Notes under the pieces: generated by a model | Databases searched by the model: none | The model's input: only the letters and a program-made list of their open reading frames with translations | What the model was told of the DNA's origin: nothing | Program-made: the position numbers and the translations under genes | Shown: positions 9,861 through 18,500 of the stretch, one piece after another | How positions within the stretch are numbered: position 1 is the first letter of the stretch | How the letters are laid out: each line of letters begins with the position of its first letter | Assembly (NCBI RefSeq): GCF_964340395.1 | Contig: NC_135569.1 | Location: forward strand, 13,400,019-13,464,018 | Direction of reading: 5' to 3' | Length of the DNA stretch: 64,000 nucleotides | From: Glandiceps talaboti | Lineage: Eukaryota; Hemichordata; Enteropneusta; Spengelidae

Positions 9861-10656
9861 CTTTGGTGGTATGTGTAGGAAGCGGAACGGTTGGAAACAG
9901 TTGAAGCGAGACAATAATCTCTTCAGTATATACGACGACGATGATGATGACAATGGCGACAACAGTTTAGGTGTAGAGGAGGACCAAGTAGGATGCGAAG
10001 GTCTCAGTCAGCAAAAAAAACGACTCGAAGGGATGTTGAACTTGATAAGAGACAGACAGAGGCTCGTCACTGATGAGATAAAAGAGTACTCCACTCAGAG
10101 ACGTGAAATCCTTCAAACAATTGTTGATAACTATTATATAATAGATACGCCACAAGGAATAGTGTACAAAGCTAGGAAAAACACGACAATTGATCTGGAG
10201 GTAGTCAAGAACGACTTATTCACATTAATAAACAAGATCAAGTCATTGCGCAAATACCACAAGCTCTTGTGCAATATGGAAATCAATATGTTCAATGTCA
10301 CAGTGAGTACGGAGAAACATGCAATGTTTCACAGCAGCAAGAGTTCATTGAGTGTGATGCCTGGGAATGTCAGAAAGAAGAAGATGGAGGACACATTAAC
10401 ATTGGCCACAAGGTATCAGGACTTGATCACAGACGTGTCAGAGAGGCTAGAACTACCACTGGACAGCAGGACATTGAACGACTACACCCAGGATGACAAA
10501 ATGGAATTAGAAGACGAGTTGAAAGAGTTACTGTCTTCAGAGACTGTTGAGGTCGACCTTGGTGACCCATCGTCATCTCAACCCATTGATAACGAATCGG
10601 ACATTTTATTCGATAAGACTGAAGACGATGAACATATTAATTTAATACAAGAGTGA
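9853..10656 (+). CDS. ESCRT-III/SNF7-like protein (267 aa)
   Basis: The N-terminus MAIFGGMCRKR resembles the M-x-x-F-G start of SNF7/CHMP proteins. It is followed by an acidic linker (six aspartates near 28-33), a long charged helical pair (about 50-92 and 115-150), a helix around 172-200 with KKKMEDTL and ITDVSERL, then an acidic segment DDKMELEDELKELL (214-227) like the CHMP helix alpha4, and an acidic tail. Order and charge pattern fit ESCRT-III membrane-scission proteins, but identity is low. Herpesvirus UL51 is also ESCRT-III-like, so a viral counterpart is possible. In-frame ATGs exist at 9790 and 9841; 9853 gives the family-like N-terminus. An AATAAA follows the stop by about 20 bp. 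Confidence 0.45.
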   Translation: MAIFGGMCRKRNGWKQLKRDNNLFSIYDDDDDDNGDNSLGVEEDQVGCEGLSQQKKRLEGMLNLIRDRQRLVTDEIKEYSTQRREILQTIVDNYYIIDTPQGIVYKARKNTTIDLEVVKNDLFTLINKIKSLRKYHKLLCNMEINMFNVTVSTEKHAMFHSSKSSLSVMPGNVRKKKMEDTLTLATRYQDLITDVSERLELPLDSRTLNDYTQDDKMELEDELKELLSSETVEVDLGDPSSSQPIDNESDILFDKTEDDEHINLIQE

Positions 10657-10755
10657 CACTCTTTTACCCATTCATTCCAATAAAAACAACAACTAAAACA
10701 TATACACAAGATGTTGTTTAGACATGGTTTTTATTAACAAACATGAAACTGTTAT

Positions 10756-11688
10756 TTAAACATACAATTTTTTTGGAAAATAAGGCAACCTGCAATTTGG
10801 ACAAGTTGCAAAATCATCACTTGCATTTTGTAACAGTCCAGAGTAACATTCTTCGCAAATAACGTGTCCACAGTCACCGTAAAGTGCAATGACGTTTTCC
10901 AAACACACTTTGCAAGTGAAGTTTTCTACTACCTCCTCCATTTCAGCTAATCTTTTCTCCTGGCGTGTACATGAATGACATACTTCTTCTTCTTCTTCTT
11001 CTCCTTCTCCATCTCCTTCTCCTTCTCCTTCTCCTTCTTCTTCTTCTTCTCGTCCTCCATCTAGCTCGGTGTCTGTCAGCAGATCGACATTAGCTATGGT
11101 GTTTAGGGAACGAATCTTGAGCAAGCGTCGCATATTTAAGTCTCTGATGATCCATGCAAAGTTCATGCGCAACTTATCTTGGGTTCTGTTTTTCACCAAG
11201 TCATCAACAATCTTAAGGTCATTGCAGATATCAAAAATTTGCATGTTTCTCGATGGTATCATTCCGGGAATAAAAAGTCTCTGACAAACAATGTACATAG
11301 TAAGCATAACTGCTTTCTCTGCTTGGCTTTCAAATGGTGAAAGTGCACCATGTACCACACATGCCCGGTAAACATGTAATAGTGCCTTCTCGAAAAACGA
11401 ACACCATTTGTTGCCATTTGTACACACATATCTAACCATCTTCGATAGAAGCGTAGGCATGCGTCTCAATGTATCATTAGAACTCTCAGAAAAACACAAC
11501 TGGGATGAATGGCTGTAGAGAAAGTGTATGAATAGAATGAATTGAACTGGACATTTCCTCACTTTGGTGTAAAATCGACACTTCCGGCAGCGAACCAAGT
11601 CCTTCACGTACAAATGGTTGTCAGCAAGGAGGTTGACGTGTGTAGGATTGTTAAGTATGGAACGCAGTGAGTTATTGGTTGATGCCAT
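10756..11688 (-). CDS. RING-finger protein with N-terminal zinc module (310 aa)
   Basis: A C-terminal C3HC4 RING (CKVCLENV, CGHVICEECY, CPNCRLPYF) predicts E3 ubiquitin ligase activity. Near the N-terminus, CRKC is followed by a spaced His and Cys (IHFLY, QLCF) in a C-x2-C-x(n)-H-x(n)-C arrangement shared with the RING genes at 38530, 54128 and 63492 and faintly like a BIR domain. Between them is a Glu/Gly run encoded by CTT/TCC repeats (10984-11052). The frame is open from a GTG at 11718, but the first ATG is at 11688, about 40 bp below a TATAAAAA box near 11730. A poly-A signal lies near 10730. Confidence 0.78.
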   Translation of the reverse strand: MASTNNSLRSILNNPTHVNLLADNHLYVKDLVRCRKCRFYTKVRKCPVQFILFIHFLYSHSSQLCFSESSNDTLRRMPTLLSKMVRYVCTNGNKWCSFFEKALLHVYRACVVHGALSPFESQAEKAVMLTMYIVCQRLFIPGMIPSRNMQIFDICNDLKIVDDLVKNRTQDKLRMNFAWIIRDLNMRRLLKIRSLNTIANVDLLTDTELDGGREEEEEGEGEGEGDGEGEEEEEEVCHSCTRQEKRLAEMEEVVENFTCKVCLENVIALYGDCGHVICEECYSGLLQNASDDFATCPNCRLPYFPKKLYV

Positions 11689-11749
11689 GTTGCTATGTAT
11701 GACACAAACTGTGGCCACGTTCCTTTTTATAGTTTGTTTCCTGTGATGT

Positions 11750-11945
11750 CATAGACCGCTACTAAGAATAAGGTGACGTCATCATTTTCCATGACATGAC
11801 GTCACGTCATGTGACGAATCATGACATCATGGTCCACTACTGAGAATAAGGTGACGTCACCCCTTTGTATGTATGTGATACTCGTGACGTCATCATTTTC
11901 CATGACATGACGTCACAATTCATCACGACGAATTGTATAAAAGGG
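11750..11945. promoter_or_regulatory. Bidirectional promoter with repeated CRE sites
   Basis: This interval separates two divergent genes. It contains a near-direct repeat of about 120 bp (segments from about 11770 and 11851) and several TGACGTCA or GTGACGTCAC palindromes, the CRE/ATF site. A TATAAAAG box near 11937 serves the zinc-finger gene and a TATAAAAA near 11730 serves the RING gene. Confidence 0.65.
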
Positions 11946-11982
11946 AAGCTTTCTCTCAAGTCCTCTTCACAAAAGCCCTAAA

Positions 11983-12435
11983 ATGGATAGTCAGTTCATC
12001 TGTGGTGTGTGTCTCGTAGCAGTCAGTGGTGAAGACAACTACAGACAGCATGTTAAAGGCAGGCCACACAAAAAGAAGGAAGACGTGATGCTACATCCGG
12101 AAAAATACCCACTCTTCTGCCACGTGTGTCATGTCCCCTTTTCAAGTGAAGGTAATGCAGCCCAACATTACAAGAGCATAGATCACAAGTTGAAAGTCGA
12201 CCGAATGAAGTGTTTTCTGTGCAAGTCATGCCAGCTGGCTTTCGATACAGAAGATGAGTTTACAACCCACTGTGAGTCACATAGCAGAAGGACCACCACC
12301 TTCGATTGTGTGGAATGCGACAAATCTTTCAATTCGAAGGAAGACTTGCAGACGCACACATGGTCCTTGCAGCATGTGGCAAAAGCAGTCTCCTTACCCA
12401 AACCACCCACGTCTTGCTTTGCATACAAAGCCTGA
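11983..12435 (+). CDS. C2H2 zinc-finger protein, four fingers (150 aa)
   Basis: Four C2H2 fingers are visible: FICGVCLVAV with HVKGRPH; LFCHVCHVPF with HYKSIDH; FLCKSCQLAF with HCESH; and FDCVECDKSF with HTWSLQH. The wide His-His spacing in fingers 1, 2 and 4 resembles U1-type or JAZ fingers that bind double-stranded RNA or RNA-protein complexes. There is no other domain. The start is fixed by a TATAAAAG box about 45 bp upstream. It is probably a nuclear nucleic-acid-binding regulator; the target is not deducible. It converges on the 12446 gene with an 11-bp gap. Confidence 0.75.
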   Translation: MDSQFICGVCLVAVSGEDNYRQHVKGRPHKKKEDVMLHPEKYPLFCHVCHVPFSSEGNAAQHYKSIDHKLKVDRMKCFLCKSCQLAFDTEDEFTTHCESHSRRTTTFDCVECDKSFNSKEDLQTHTWSLQHVAKAVSLPKPPTSCFAYKA

Positions 12436-12445
12436 TGGAATATCA

Positions 12446-12985
12446 CTAGACATGTTTAGCTGGAAAGTTTTTCATCATTATCCAAGCTTTTCTGTGGGAT
12501 TTGCAGAGATTCAAGATATGCTGTACTTGGAAGTCTGGTGCACACAGCTGTGGCAGATCGAATCGCTGTTTTACCACAAACTTACCGTCTTTCACTGTTG
12601 CATTGGCCTTTTGACCATTTCTTTCTAGGACAGTGGCATTGCCTTCTGTACTTTTTAAGACTTTAGCAAAGCCTATTAGTTTACCTTTACCATTATAAAC
12701 TCTGTTCAACCATGTACTTGTTCCCTCGTGTTTTGGTAGATCTGGTAATGGAAATGCATCAGACTCTATGCAATCTATGTGTGCCTGGTGTACTTTGAAA
12801 TCGTTTTGAACACGAGCAACATTACGTTTGATAGTTTCGACAACATTGTCGTTGTCTTGACATACTGACTGTGGTGATGTGTCGAGAACTTCATCGACTG
12901 TGATGTGATTGCTAAAATAGTCGGTTATGCCATTTTCACGTATATGTGCAACAAAGTCACTGAAAGAGACATGGTACTCTGACAT
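12446..12985 (-). CDS. Uncharacterised protein (179 aa)
   Basis: A complete frame with a good ATG that fills the space between two plus-strand genes. It is soluble and mixed alpha/beta, with no signal peptide or membrane segment. The N-terminal half is acidic and helical; the middle contains a short beta-rich stretch (LIGFAKVLKSTEG, NATVKDGKFVVKQ). No family was recognised. The tail-to-tail layout with the zinc-finger gene is typical of this block. A T-rich tract with AATAAA-like sequences on both strands lies above the start. Confidence 0.55.
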   Translation of the reverse strand: MSEYHVSFSDFVAHIRENGITDYFSNHITVDEVLDTSPQSVCQDNDNVVETIKRNVARVQNDFKVHQAHIDCIESDAFPLPDLPKHEGTSTWLNRVYNGKGKLIGFAKVLKSTEGNATVLERNGQKANATVKDGKFVVKQRFDLPQLCAPDFQVQHILNLCKSHRKAWIMMKNFPAKHV

Positions 12986-13126
12986 TTTTTATTTTTATTT
13001 TTCATTTCATTAATGAATAAAAGATGTTTGAAAACATAAATATAAATGTGTCTATAAGTGAGAAAGTGTGTTTTCGTACATACATATATACAAACACATA
13101 TGTACACAGGGACTGACTGATTCAAT

Positions 13127-14188
13127 ATGTATCGTGCAGTGCCAAAAACTATTTCTGATATTCTGTCAGGAAAGGGAAAGGAAAAGGGAAAGAGAAAAGG
13201 TAAAACCATTGCAGTTCGAAAAGAAGTGAGGGCCAAATTATACAGGAAGAGGCGAAAGACTTCCAAAGAGAAAGAGAAAGAGGATGACTGGGTGCCGACA
13301 AAATTCAAATACAAACTGAAAGAGCGGGAATCATGCCCACCTCTTCTACAAAGGTACAATCAGCTGTACAAAATGTACATGGAAGCAGAAGAGAGCATAA
13401 AGGGTTTGAAAAGTGAGGAAACCCAGTTGAAGAAAACAATCGAGGCCTTGGAAGCATCAAGAAAGGAAACAGGGAAGATGACCAACAATGACAAAGTCAA
13501 TGACGAGGAACAAAAGAGAGAGAATGCCAACGAGGTGATCGAAGAAGAGAAAAAACATATTGATGATGGGAAACAGATTCACCAAACTGAACTGTTGGCT
13601 TTGAAAACGCAACTGTTAGAACTGCACGAAGAAAAAAGTCGACAGGAAATGCAAGTGCAGCAACTGTCAGAGAAACTCAATGAGTCGAGTTCTCTGATAC
13701 AAAAGGAAATGCTTGAAAAACAAGAGATTCAAAGCGAACTCGAAAAGATGGGAAAAGAGTCAAACATTGTTAATCAAGAGACACACGGTCTTGAAGATTT
13801 GGCTCGTCTTTTTGGTAGCTTGTTTAATCTTAGTAATTTTGAAGTGTTGGACAGAGAGGTGGTGAACGGTCGACCCATGATAAGAGGTGTTTCGCCTTGG
13901 TTTAAGTTCCTTGTCATTGATAATTTTCAGGCCCTTGACACCAAACTGCATGGTGTTTTGGGTCGTGACGAGAAAGCTGTGCAAGAGTTTCTGTCTTTTG
14001 TGTTTAAACACGACATTGCCAGTTCATTTTGCGAATTTCTACGAGACAACCAAAAGTATAAAGAGAGTCGTTTCGAGAAAATGACAGGCAAAGACAGACG
14101 TTCTATGGAACTACATCATAAGCAAAGTCTCGTCAAGTTTTTGGACAGGTTCGTCAAGTGCTACCACGTCAATTCAGAAAACAAATAA
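13127..14188 (+). CDS. Coiled-coil protein with basic N-terminus (353 aa)
   Basis: Residues 18-45 are a Lys/Gly-rich run (GKGKEKGKRKGK) and could act as a nuclear localisation or nucleic-acid-binding patch. Residues about 75-215 are a long charged coiled coil rich in Glu, Lys and Gln. The last ~135 residues look globular (LARLFGSLFNLSNFEV, then HGVLGRDEKAVQEFLSFV). No family was recognised. Possible roles are a tegument or scaffold-like structural protein, by analogy only. An AATAAA overlaps the stop codon. Confidence 0.6.
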   Translation: MYRAVPKTISDILSGKGKEKGKRKGKTIAVRKEVRAKLYRKRRKTSKEKEKEDDWVPTKFKYKLKERESCPPLLQRYNQLYKMYMEAEESIKGLKSEETQLKKTIEALEASRKETGKMTNNDKVNDEEQKRENANEVIEEEKKHIDDGKQIHQTELLALKTQLLELHEEKSRQEMQVQQLSEKLNESSSLIQKEMLEKQEIQSELEKMGKESNIVNQETHGLEDLARLFGSLFNLSNFEVLDREVVNGRPMIRGVSPWFKFLVIDNFQALDTKLHGVLGRDEKAVQEFLSFVFKHDIASSFCEFLRDNQKYKESRFEKMTGKDRRSMELHHKQSLVKFLDRFVKCYHVNSENK

Positions 14189-14244
14189 ACTGCCATATTT
14201 TGGTACCATTCAAACACTTTTAACTTGGTGTCTGTGGTGATAAC

Positions 14245-14553
14245 ATGACCGCTCCAAATGTATGTGGCTGTTCATTCAAGGTAGACATGACACTACAGTG
14301 TAAAGAGTGTTCAGAGACTGCTCTTTCTCCATGTCGTTGCTTCTGTGATTTCTGTGGCTTTTGCATGTGTCCCATGAAGGCATCGGGATGGCACAATAGC
14401 ACTGCTACCGATTTGGAAACATGTAGTTGCTGTGACAGGATACTGCATAACTGGTGTGCGAAATGTTGGCTGCCGATATGCTACAGACACAGAGAATTCA
14501 CAGAGAGTGGTGAAAGGTTTTTCTGTACAGACTGCAAAATGAAACAAGAGTGA
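14245..14553 (+). CDS. Small cysteine-rich zinc-binding protein (102 aa)
   Basis: About 20 cysteines and several histidines are arranged in C-x2-C pairs (CKEC, CFCDFCGFC, CSCCD, CAKC, CTDC) with WHNS and LHNWCAKCW, consistent with two or three cross-braced zinc sites resembling a PHD or RING-like fold without clear membership. It lies 56 bp after the coiled-coil gene on the same strand, with AATAAA signals about 50 bp after its stop. It may be a transcription or ubiquitin-pathway cofactor. Function unknown. Confidence 0.6.
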   Translation: MTAPNVCGCSFKVDMTLQCKECSETALSPCRCFCDFCGFCMCPMKASGWHNSTATDLETCSCCDRILHNWCAKCWLPICYRHREFTESGERFFCTDCKMKQE

Positions 14554-14656
14554 CTGAACGAAATTGGCTCACCATTTGTTAAAAAGTATTCACGAGATAA
14601 AGAAATAAAAACGAAATAAAAATACCACAAAAGCAAGAATACAACTGTGTAATTAA

Positions 14657-14657
<1 letters not shown>

Positions 14658-14699
<42 letters not shown>
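14658..14699. repeat. (GT)n microsatellite
   Basis: An uninterrupted run of about 20 GT dinucleotides lies between the poly-A signals of the preceding plus-strand gene and the end of the next minus-strand gene. Confidence 0.95.
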
Positions 14700-14700
<1 letters not shown>

Positions 14701-14811
14701 AAATGAAATGATGAAGAAGCATTTATTTCTGTTTACTGAACACAGTGTTTATTAACATTTCAAATAATGTGTTACATTGGTTTATTAGACCTAGGGAGCT
14801 GTCTTCTTCTG

Positions 14812-15492
14812 CTAGGTTAATATTGCCAAAGCAGACGACAAATTTAACTTTATATTTTCTTTCTGTTTGTCTTTATTATCAAATGAACTGACATTGACAG
14901 TGCCACACCATTTGCTTCCTTTAATGTTCTTCTTCACTGTGTAGTCCAAGAACATTTGGAGAATGTTATCGAAACTGGACTTGTAGAATTTGAATTGGTC
15001 TTCTGACATTTGCATTTTGTTTTTGTTAGACCTCTTTTCTATGTCACCTTTGACAACTGATTCTACTTCATTTATTTTCAAACAATACAAATCTGTCACA
15101 TTTCTTCTGATGAAGTCATTGTATCTCTCGATCTCTTTGTCGACGTGAGGTTCCATTCTTCCAAAAGCCCATTCTTTGTAAACCAAATCACTTGTCACTG
15201 GGCACACATTGGTGATCACTGTATCTATGTTGTCTGCCAGAGCTTCTTTGATTTTTTTCAATGCATAATATATAACTCCACTCTGTATGACGAGTGTATT
15301 TCTGGAAGTGACAATGGGAGACAGGGGGTCTTGTTTGGAAGTCTTCACAACATCTAAGTCTTTGCAGTCTGCATAACGTATTTCGTTTGGACGAATATAT
15401 ATAGCACGTGTTCCCACACGTCCCTGAGCACACTCCTCCATTGCATTGGAGGTAACATCAGTCGTGAAACCACACACAAAAATAATCTTCAT
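14812..15492 (-). CDS. Uncharacterised protein, possible nucleotide-binding fold (226 aa)
   Basis: It begins MKIIFVCGFTTDV, a beta-strand then Gly-turn reminiscent of a Rossmann or P-loop start, but there is no GxxxxGK[ST] motif. The middle (DTVITNVCPVTSDLV) and ERYNDFIRRNVTDLYCLKI look like alternating strands and helices. The C-terminus is Lys- and Asn-rich. It lies immediately downstream of the helicase gene on the same strand and could be expressed with it. A nucleotide kinase was considered but not supported. AATAAA on the minus strand lies near 14745. Confidence 0.6.
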   Translation of the reverse strand: MKIIFVCGFTTDVTSNAMEECAQGRVGTRAIYIRPNEIRYADCKDLDVVKTSKQDPLSPIVTSRNTLVIQSGVIYYALKKIKEALADNIDTVITNVCPVTSDLVYKEWAFGRMEPHVDKEIERYNDFIRRNVTDLYCLKINEVESVVKGDIEKRSNKNKMQMSEDQFKFYKSSFDNILQMFLDYTVKKNIKGSKWCGTVNVSSFDNKDKQKENIKLNLSSALAILT

Positions 15493-15546
15493 CTTTTACC
15501 AACATAGCATTGAAATGCTTGCCTCGTAAATACTAACGCAATTCAA

Positions 15547-18500
15547 CTAAATTTCTCGTTCTTTATTCTCCACACCCGTGGAAAAATCTTTCATGTGTGT
15601 GTCGGGTTTGAATGGTCGATACATCCCTTGCCTAGCTTTGACTCTTTGTAACACTCTTTCCCCCAACAGTTGACTAAATTCTTCCATGGAACTGAATTCC
15701 TTTTCGAGCTTTGCAACAGTGCCATCTGCAAGCAAGCTGATGTAGGCCTTTCGTTTAGAAACGTGTCCTGGTCGAAGTTTAAGCTGGTCTGGTTCTTCAA
15801 CTGCCATTTGATTGCCAATAGTGTCGCCAAAAATACTCTTGATTGTTATCGAGTTAACGAAGTCTCTCTTGCAAGGGTTAGGGCACGAAAATTCGGGCAG
15901 TTGGCCACCGTGTCTGTCTGTCAGTGTTTCAATGTCTAAAACTTGAAACATGTAAAACAGGTTCTTGTGTGAGGGTTTGTGTGACTTGTCCACGTACACA
16001 ATCGATTTTCTCTCTGTCATGTTTCGAAAGACTGTTTTCTCTACCACTTTTTTAATCATTGACTGCTCAGAACTAACAATTCTGTCTTCGACGAGTTGAT
16101 TGAGACACGTCAAACTGACATATGCTTCACTGTCAATGTTCGTTCCATCAAACCTCAGACATCCACATTCCCCACTGTCTGTGGGTGGGGTGTACTGTGT
16201 GGTTTCCCATTGGGCAGCTGTCAAATGTACATTGACACAGAAATAATCATTTATACACATACCCTCACAGATACATTTCTCCCGGACTACTGTCACCTCT
16301 GGTAGATCATCATTGGAGGGTAAAAAGACAGACCAATGTATGGCCAATTGCCCAGACCTGTTGAGTTTCCTTGTCAAAGGTACTCTGTTCCTGGTTGTGT
16401 GTAGATCACGACTCGTCAGGGGTTGCAAACATGTTAAAACGTTCATGTGTTTGAAATCCACAAGGACATATCCATTGTCAGTTATGATGGGTTTTCTATC
16501 ACTTCGCATGGTATCAAGCAAATGTCTTTGAACTAGTTTCAAGCGAGTTTCTTGAATGTCAAAATGTAGAGAAACTTCGTACACTCTTTCTGTTGGCTGC
16601 TCACCTTCTACAGTGAGATAGGGTGGTTCAGAAGCATATCTCGTGTTAAGAGTCCCCATGTGCACTTTGGCGGTGTTCAAGTGATGAAGAAATGCCACAT
16701 CTCTTAAGAAAGCATCGTCGATGTATAACATGGTGTAATTCGACACATCTTCTCCATAACACTGGCCCTTTTCTATTACATCTGTCAGCCTCGTACAGAG
16801 TTTGTTGATTTTCGTCTCGTTTTCAGCCACATACACTTCTGCGGCATATGCAGCAAGAAAGAGAAGTTGTTGTTTCTGGTTGTTTTGTTTCTGGTGGCTT
16901 GGCAATGCAATAACTTTGTAAACTGGTTTACCATTAAACCGCATCCCACTCATAGAAAGAAGAGCATCTTTACATCGTTTGCTGGTCAAACCCGTAGTCT
17001 TCTCGAGTTTGTGCACCAGACTCTCTTCGTTTGCAAACTGAAGAGTGAAGTAGGCTGCACCTTCATCCGTTTCGGTAGGTTGAAGTGGGTCCAAAGCCTT
17101 TGTGTCTGTAACTATGGCCCTGGCTATCTTTCTGTCTTGCTCTATAAACTGATAGTGGATAGAGAATGCAGTTATGACATCGGCAGGGTCTGGCACTTTT
17201 TCGATACACACTTCGTTGTGTAATACATGGTCTGGAGTATTCTGCAAGTATGTGATGTGTTTCTCTGTGATCTTATTGAAAGCTTCGTGATCGAAAACGT
17301 TAGTGTCATTCTGATTAAGGTCATCCTGCTGATCCCATATGTGCTTAGGAGGACATCCGTACACCCTGACAACGGCAAACATTTCTGCCAGTAATACTGC
17401 CATGTCGAATACACGAGCTCGAGCTCGCATGTTGTATTTCAAACCATACAGTATTCCCATCTCCTCGCACACTGTGCCAAGCCTTTCCCACGTAGCGACC
17501 ATACCCTTGTAGTCTATGGGTTCCTCATTATCATTTCTGTGAGGAAAGAGACCGACTTCTTGAAGACGCGAAGTTTCCATGATGATGTGCCTTATGGCTC
17601 CATACAGTTCGGGTACTTTCAAATCCTGCACTTTGAATTCCAGTGTATCTGCCTCCGAAGGCAAGGTGGTCATGTTGCACTGTGCCACTTCAAACGTCAC
17701 CATTCGACTGTCCAGTGAGGGACAGAGATTCTTTTCATTCATGGCAATAAAAGTAGCATAATCGCAAACGTTGTCTGTTTCAGTGTTCATGTGCATTGTG
17801 TGACCAGTTAGGGGATTGGTTATGGTTTCTACTCGCCTTGACCTTGTGTAACCTGTATCGAGTTCCTCTTTCATTGCTGCTGACTCTGCACTTTGTTCTG
17901 TGGCCAGTGGGTTACCATTTCCGCTTGCAGACGAACACACAACGAATTCGGGATTAAAGCATATTTTCTTGGACACGTCTTCATTGGAGGGCACGAGACT
18001 TGACTTTCGAGATTTGTAGTTCAAGACATATGAGTAGTCTTTGCCAACAATGGCCCTGGCCACTGCCATCAGACGAGATTTACCTGTACCGGGAGGTCCT
18101 AAAAATAGACCATGAAAGGACATTGACTTGTGTGGCTTCAATTGTTTGAAACCCGACAAGAGTATGTATAACAGTTCAACCAATGTGTGTTGTGTGCCTG
18201 TTGCACACGAAATCATCTGTAAAAGGCTGAATAAGAATTGGTAACCAATGTCGAGATGGCGTATCGTATCACACACCATGGGTATTCTCTGACCTGTGTG
18301 AGGTGATCTCATGGCGTTCAGGCATCTGCCAACAAAACCAGTCGTGTTGTTAAACCAAACAACACTGTCTCGGTACGAGCACTTGATGGCTCCGGCCATC
18401 GACAGTCGTTCAGACTCATGTAGTTTTTTATAGAATTGGATGTACTTGGTCGCCTCTTGGGGATATTTGGCAGCCTTGTAACCAATTGAATAAAGAACTT

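Noticed and set aside
14812-15492. P-loop nucleotide kinase
   Set aside because: The start resembles a Rossmann strand but there is no GxxxxGK[ST] and no other kinase motif.
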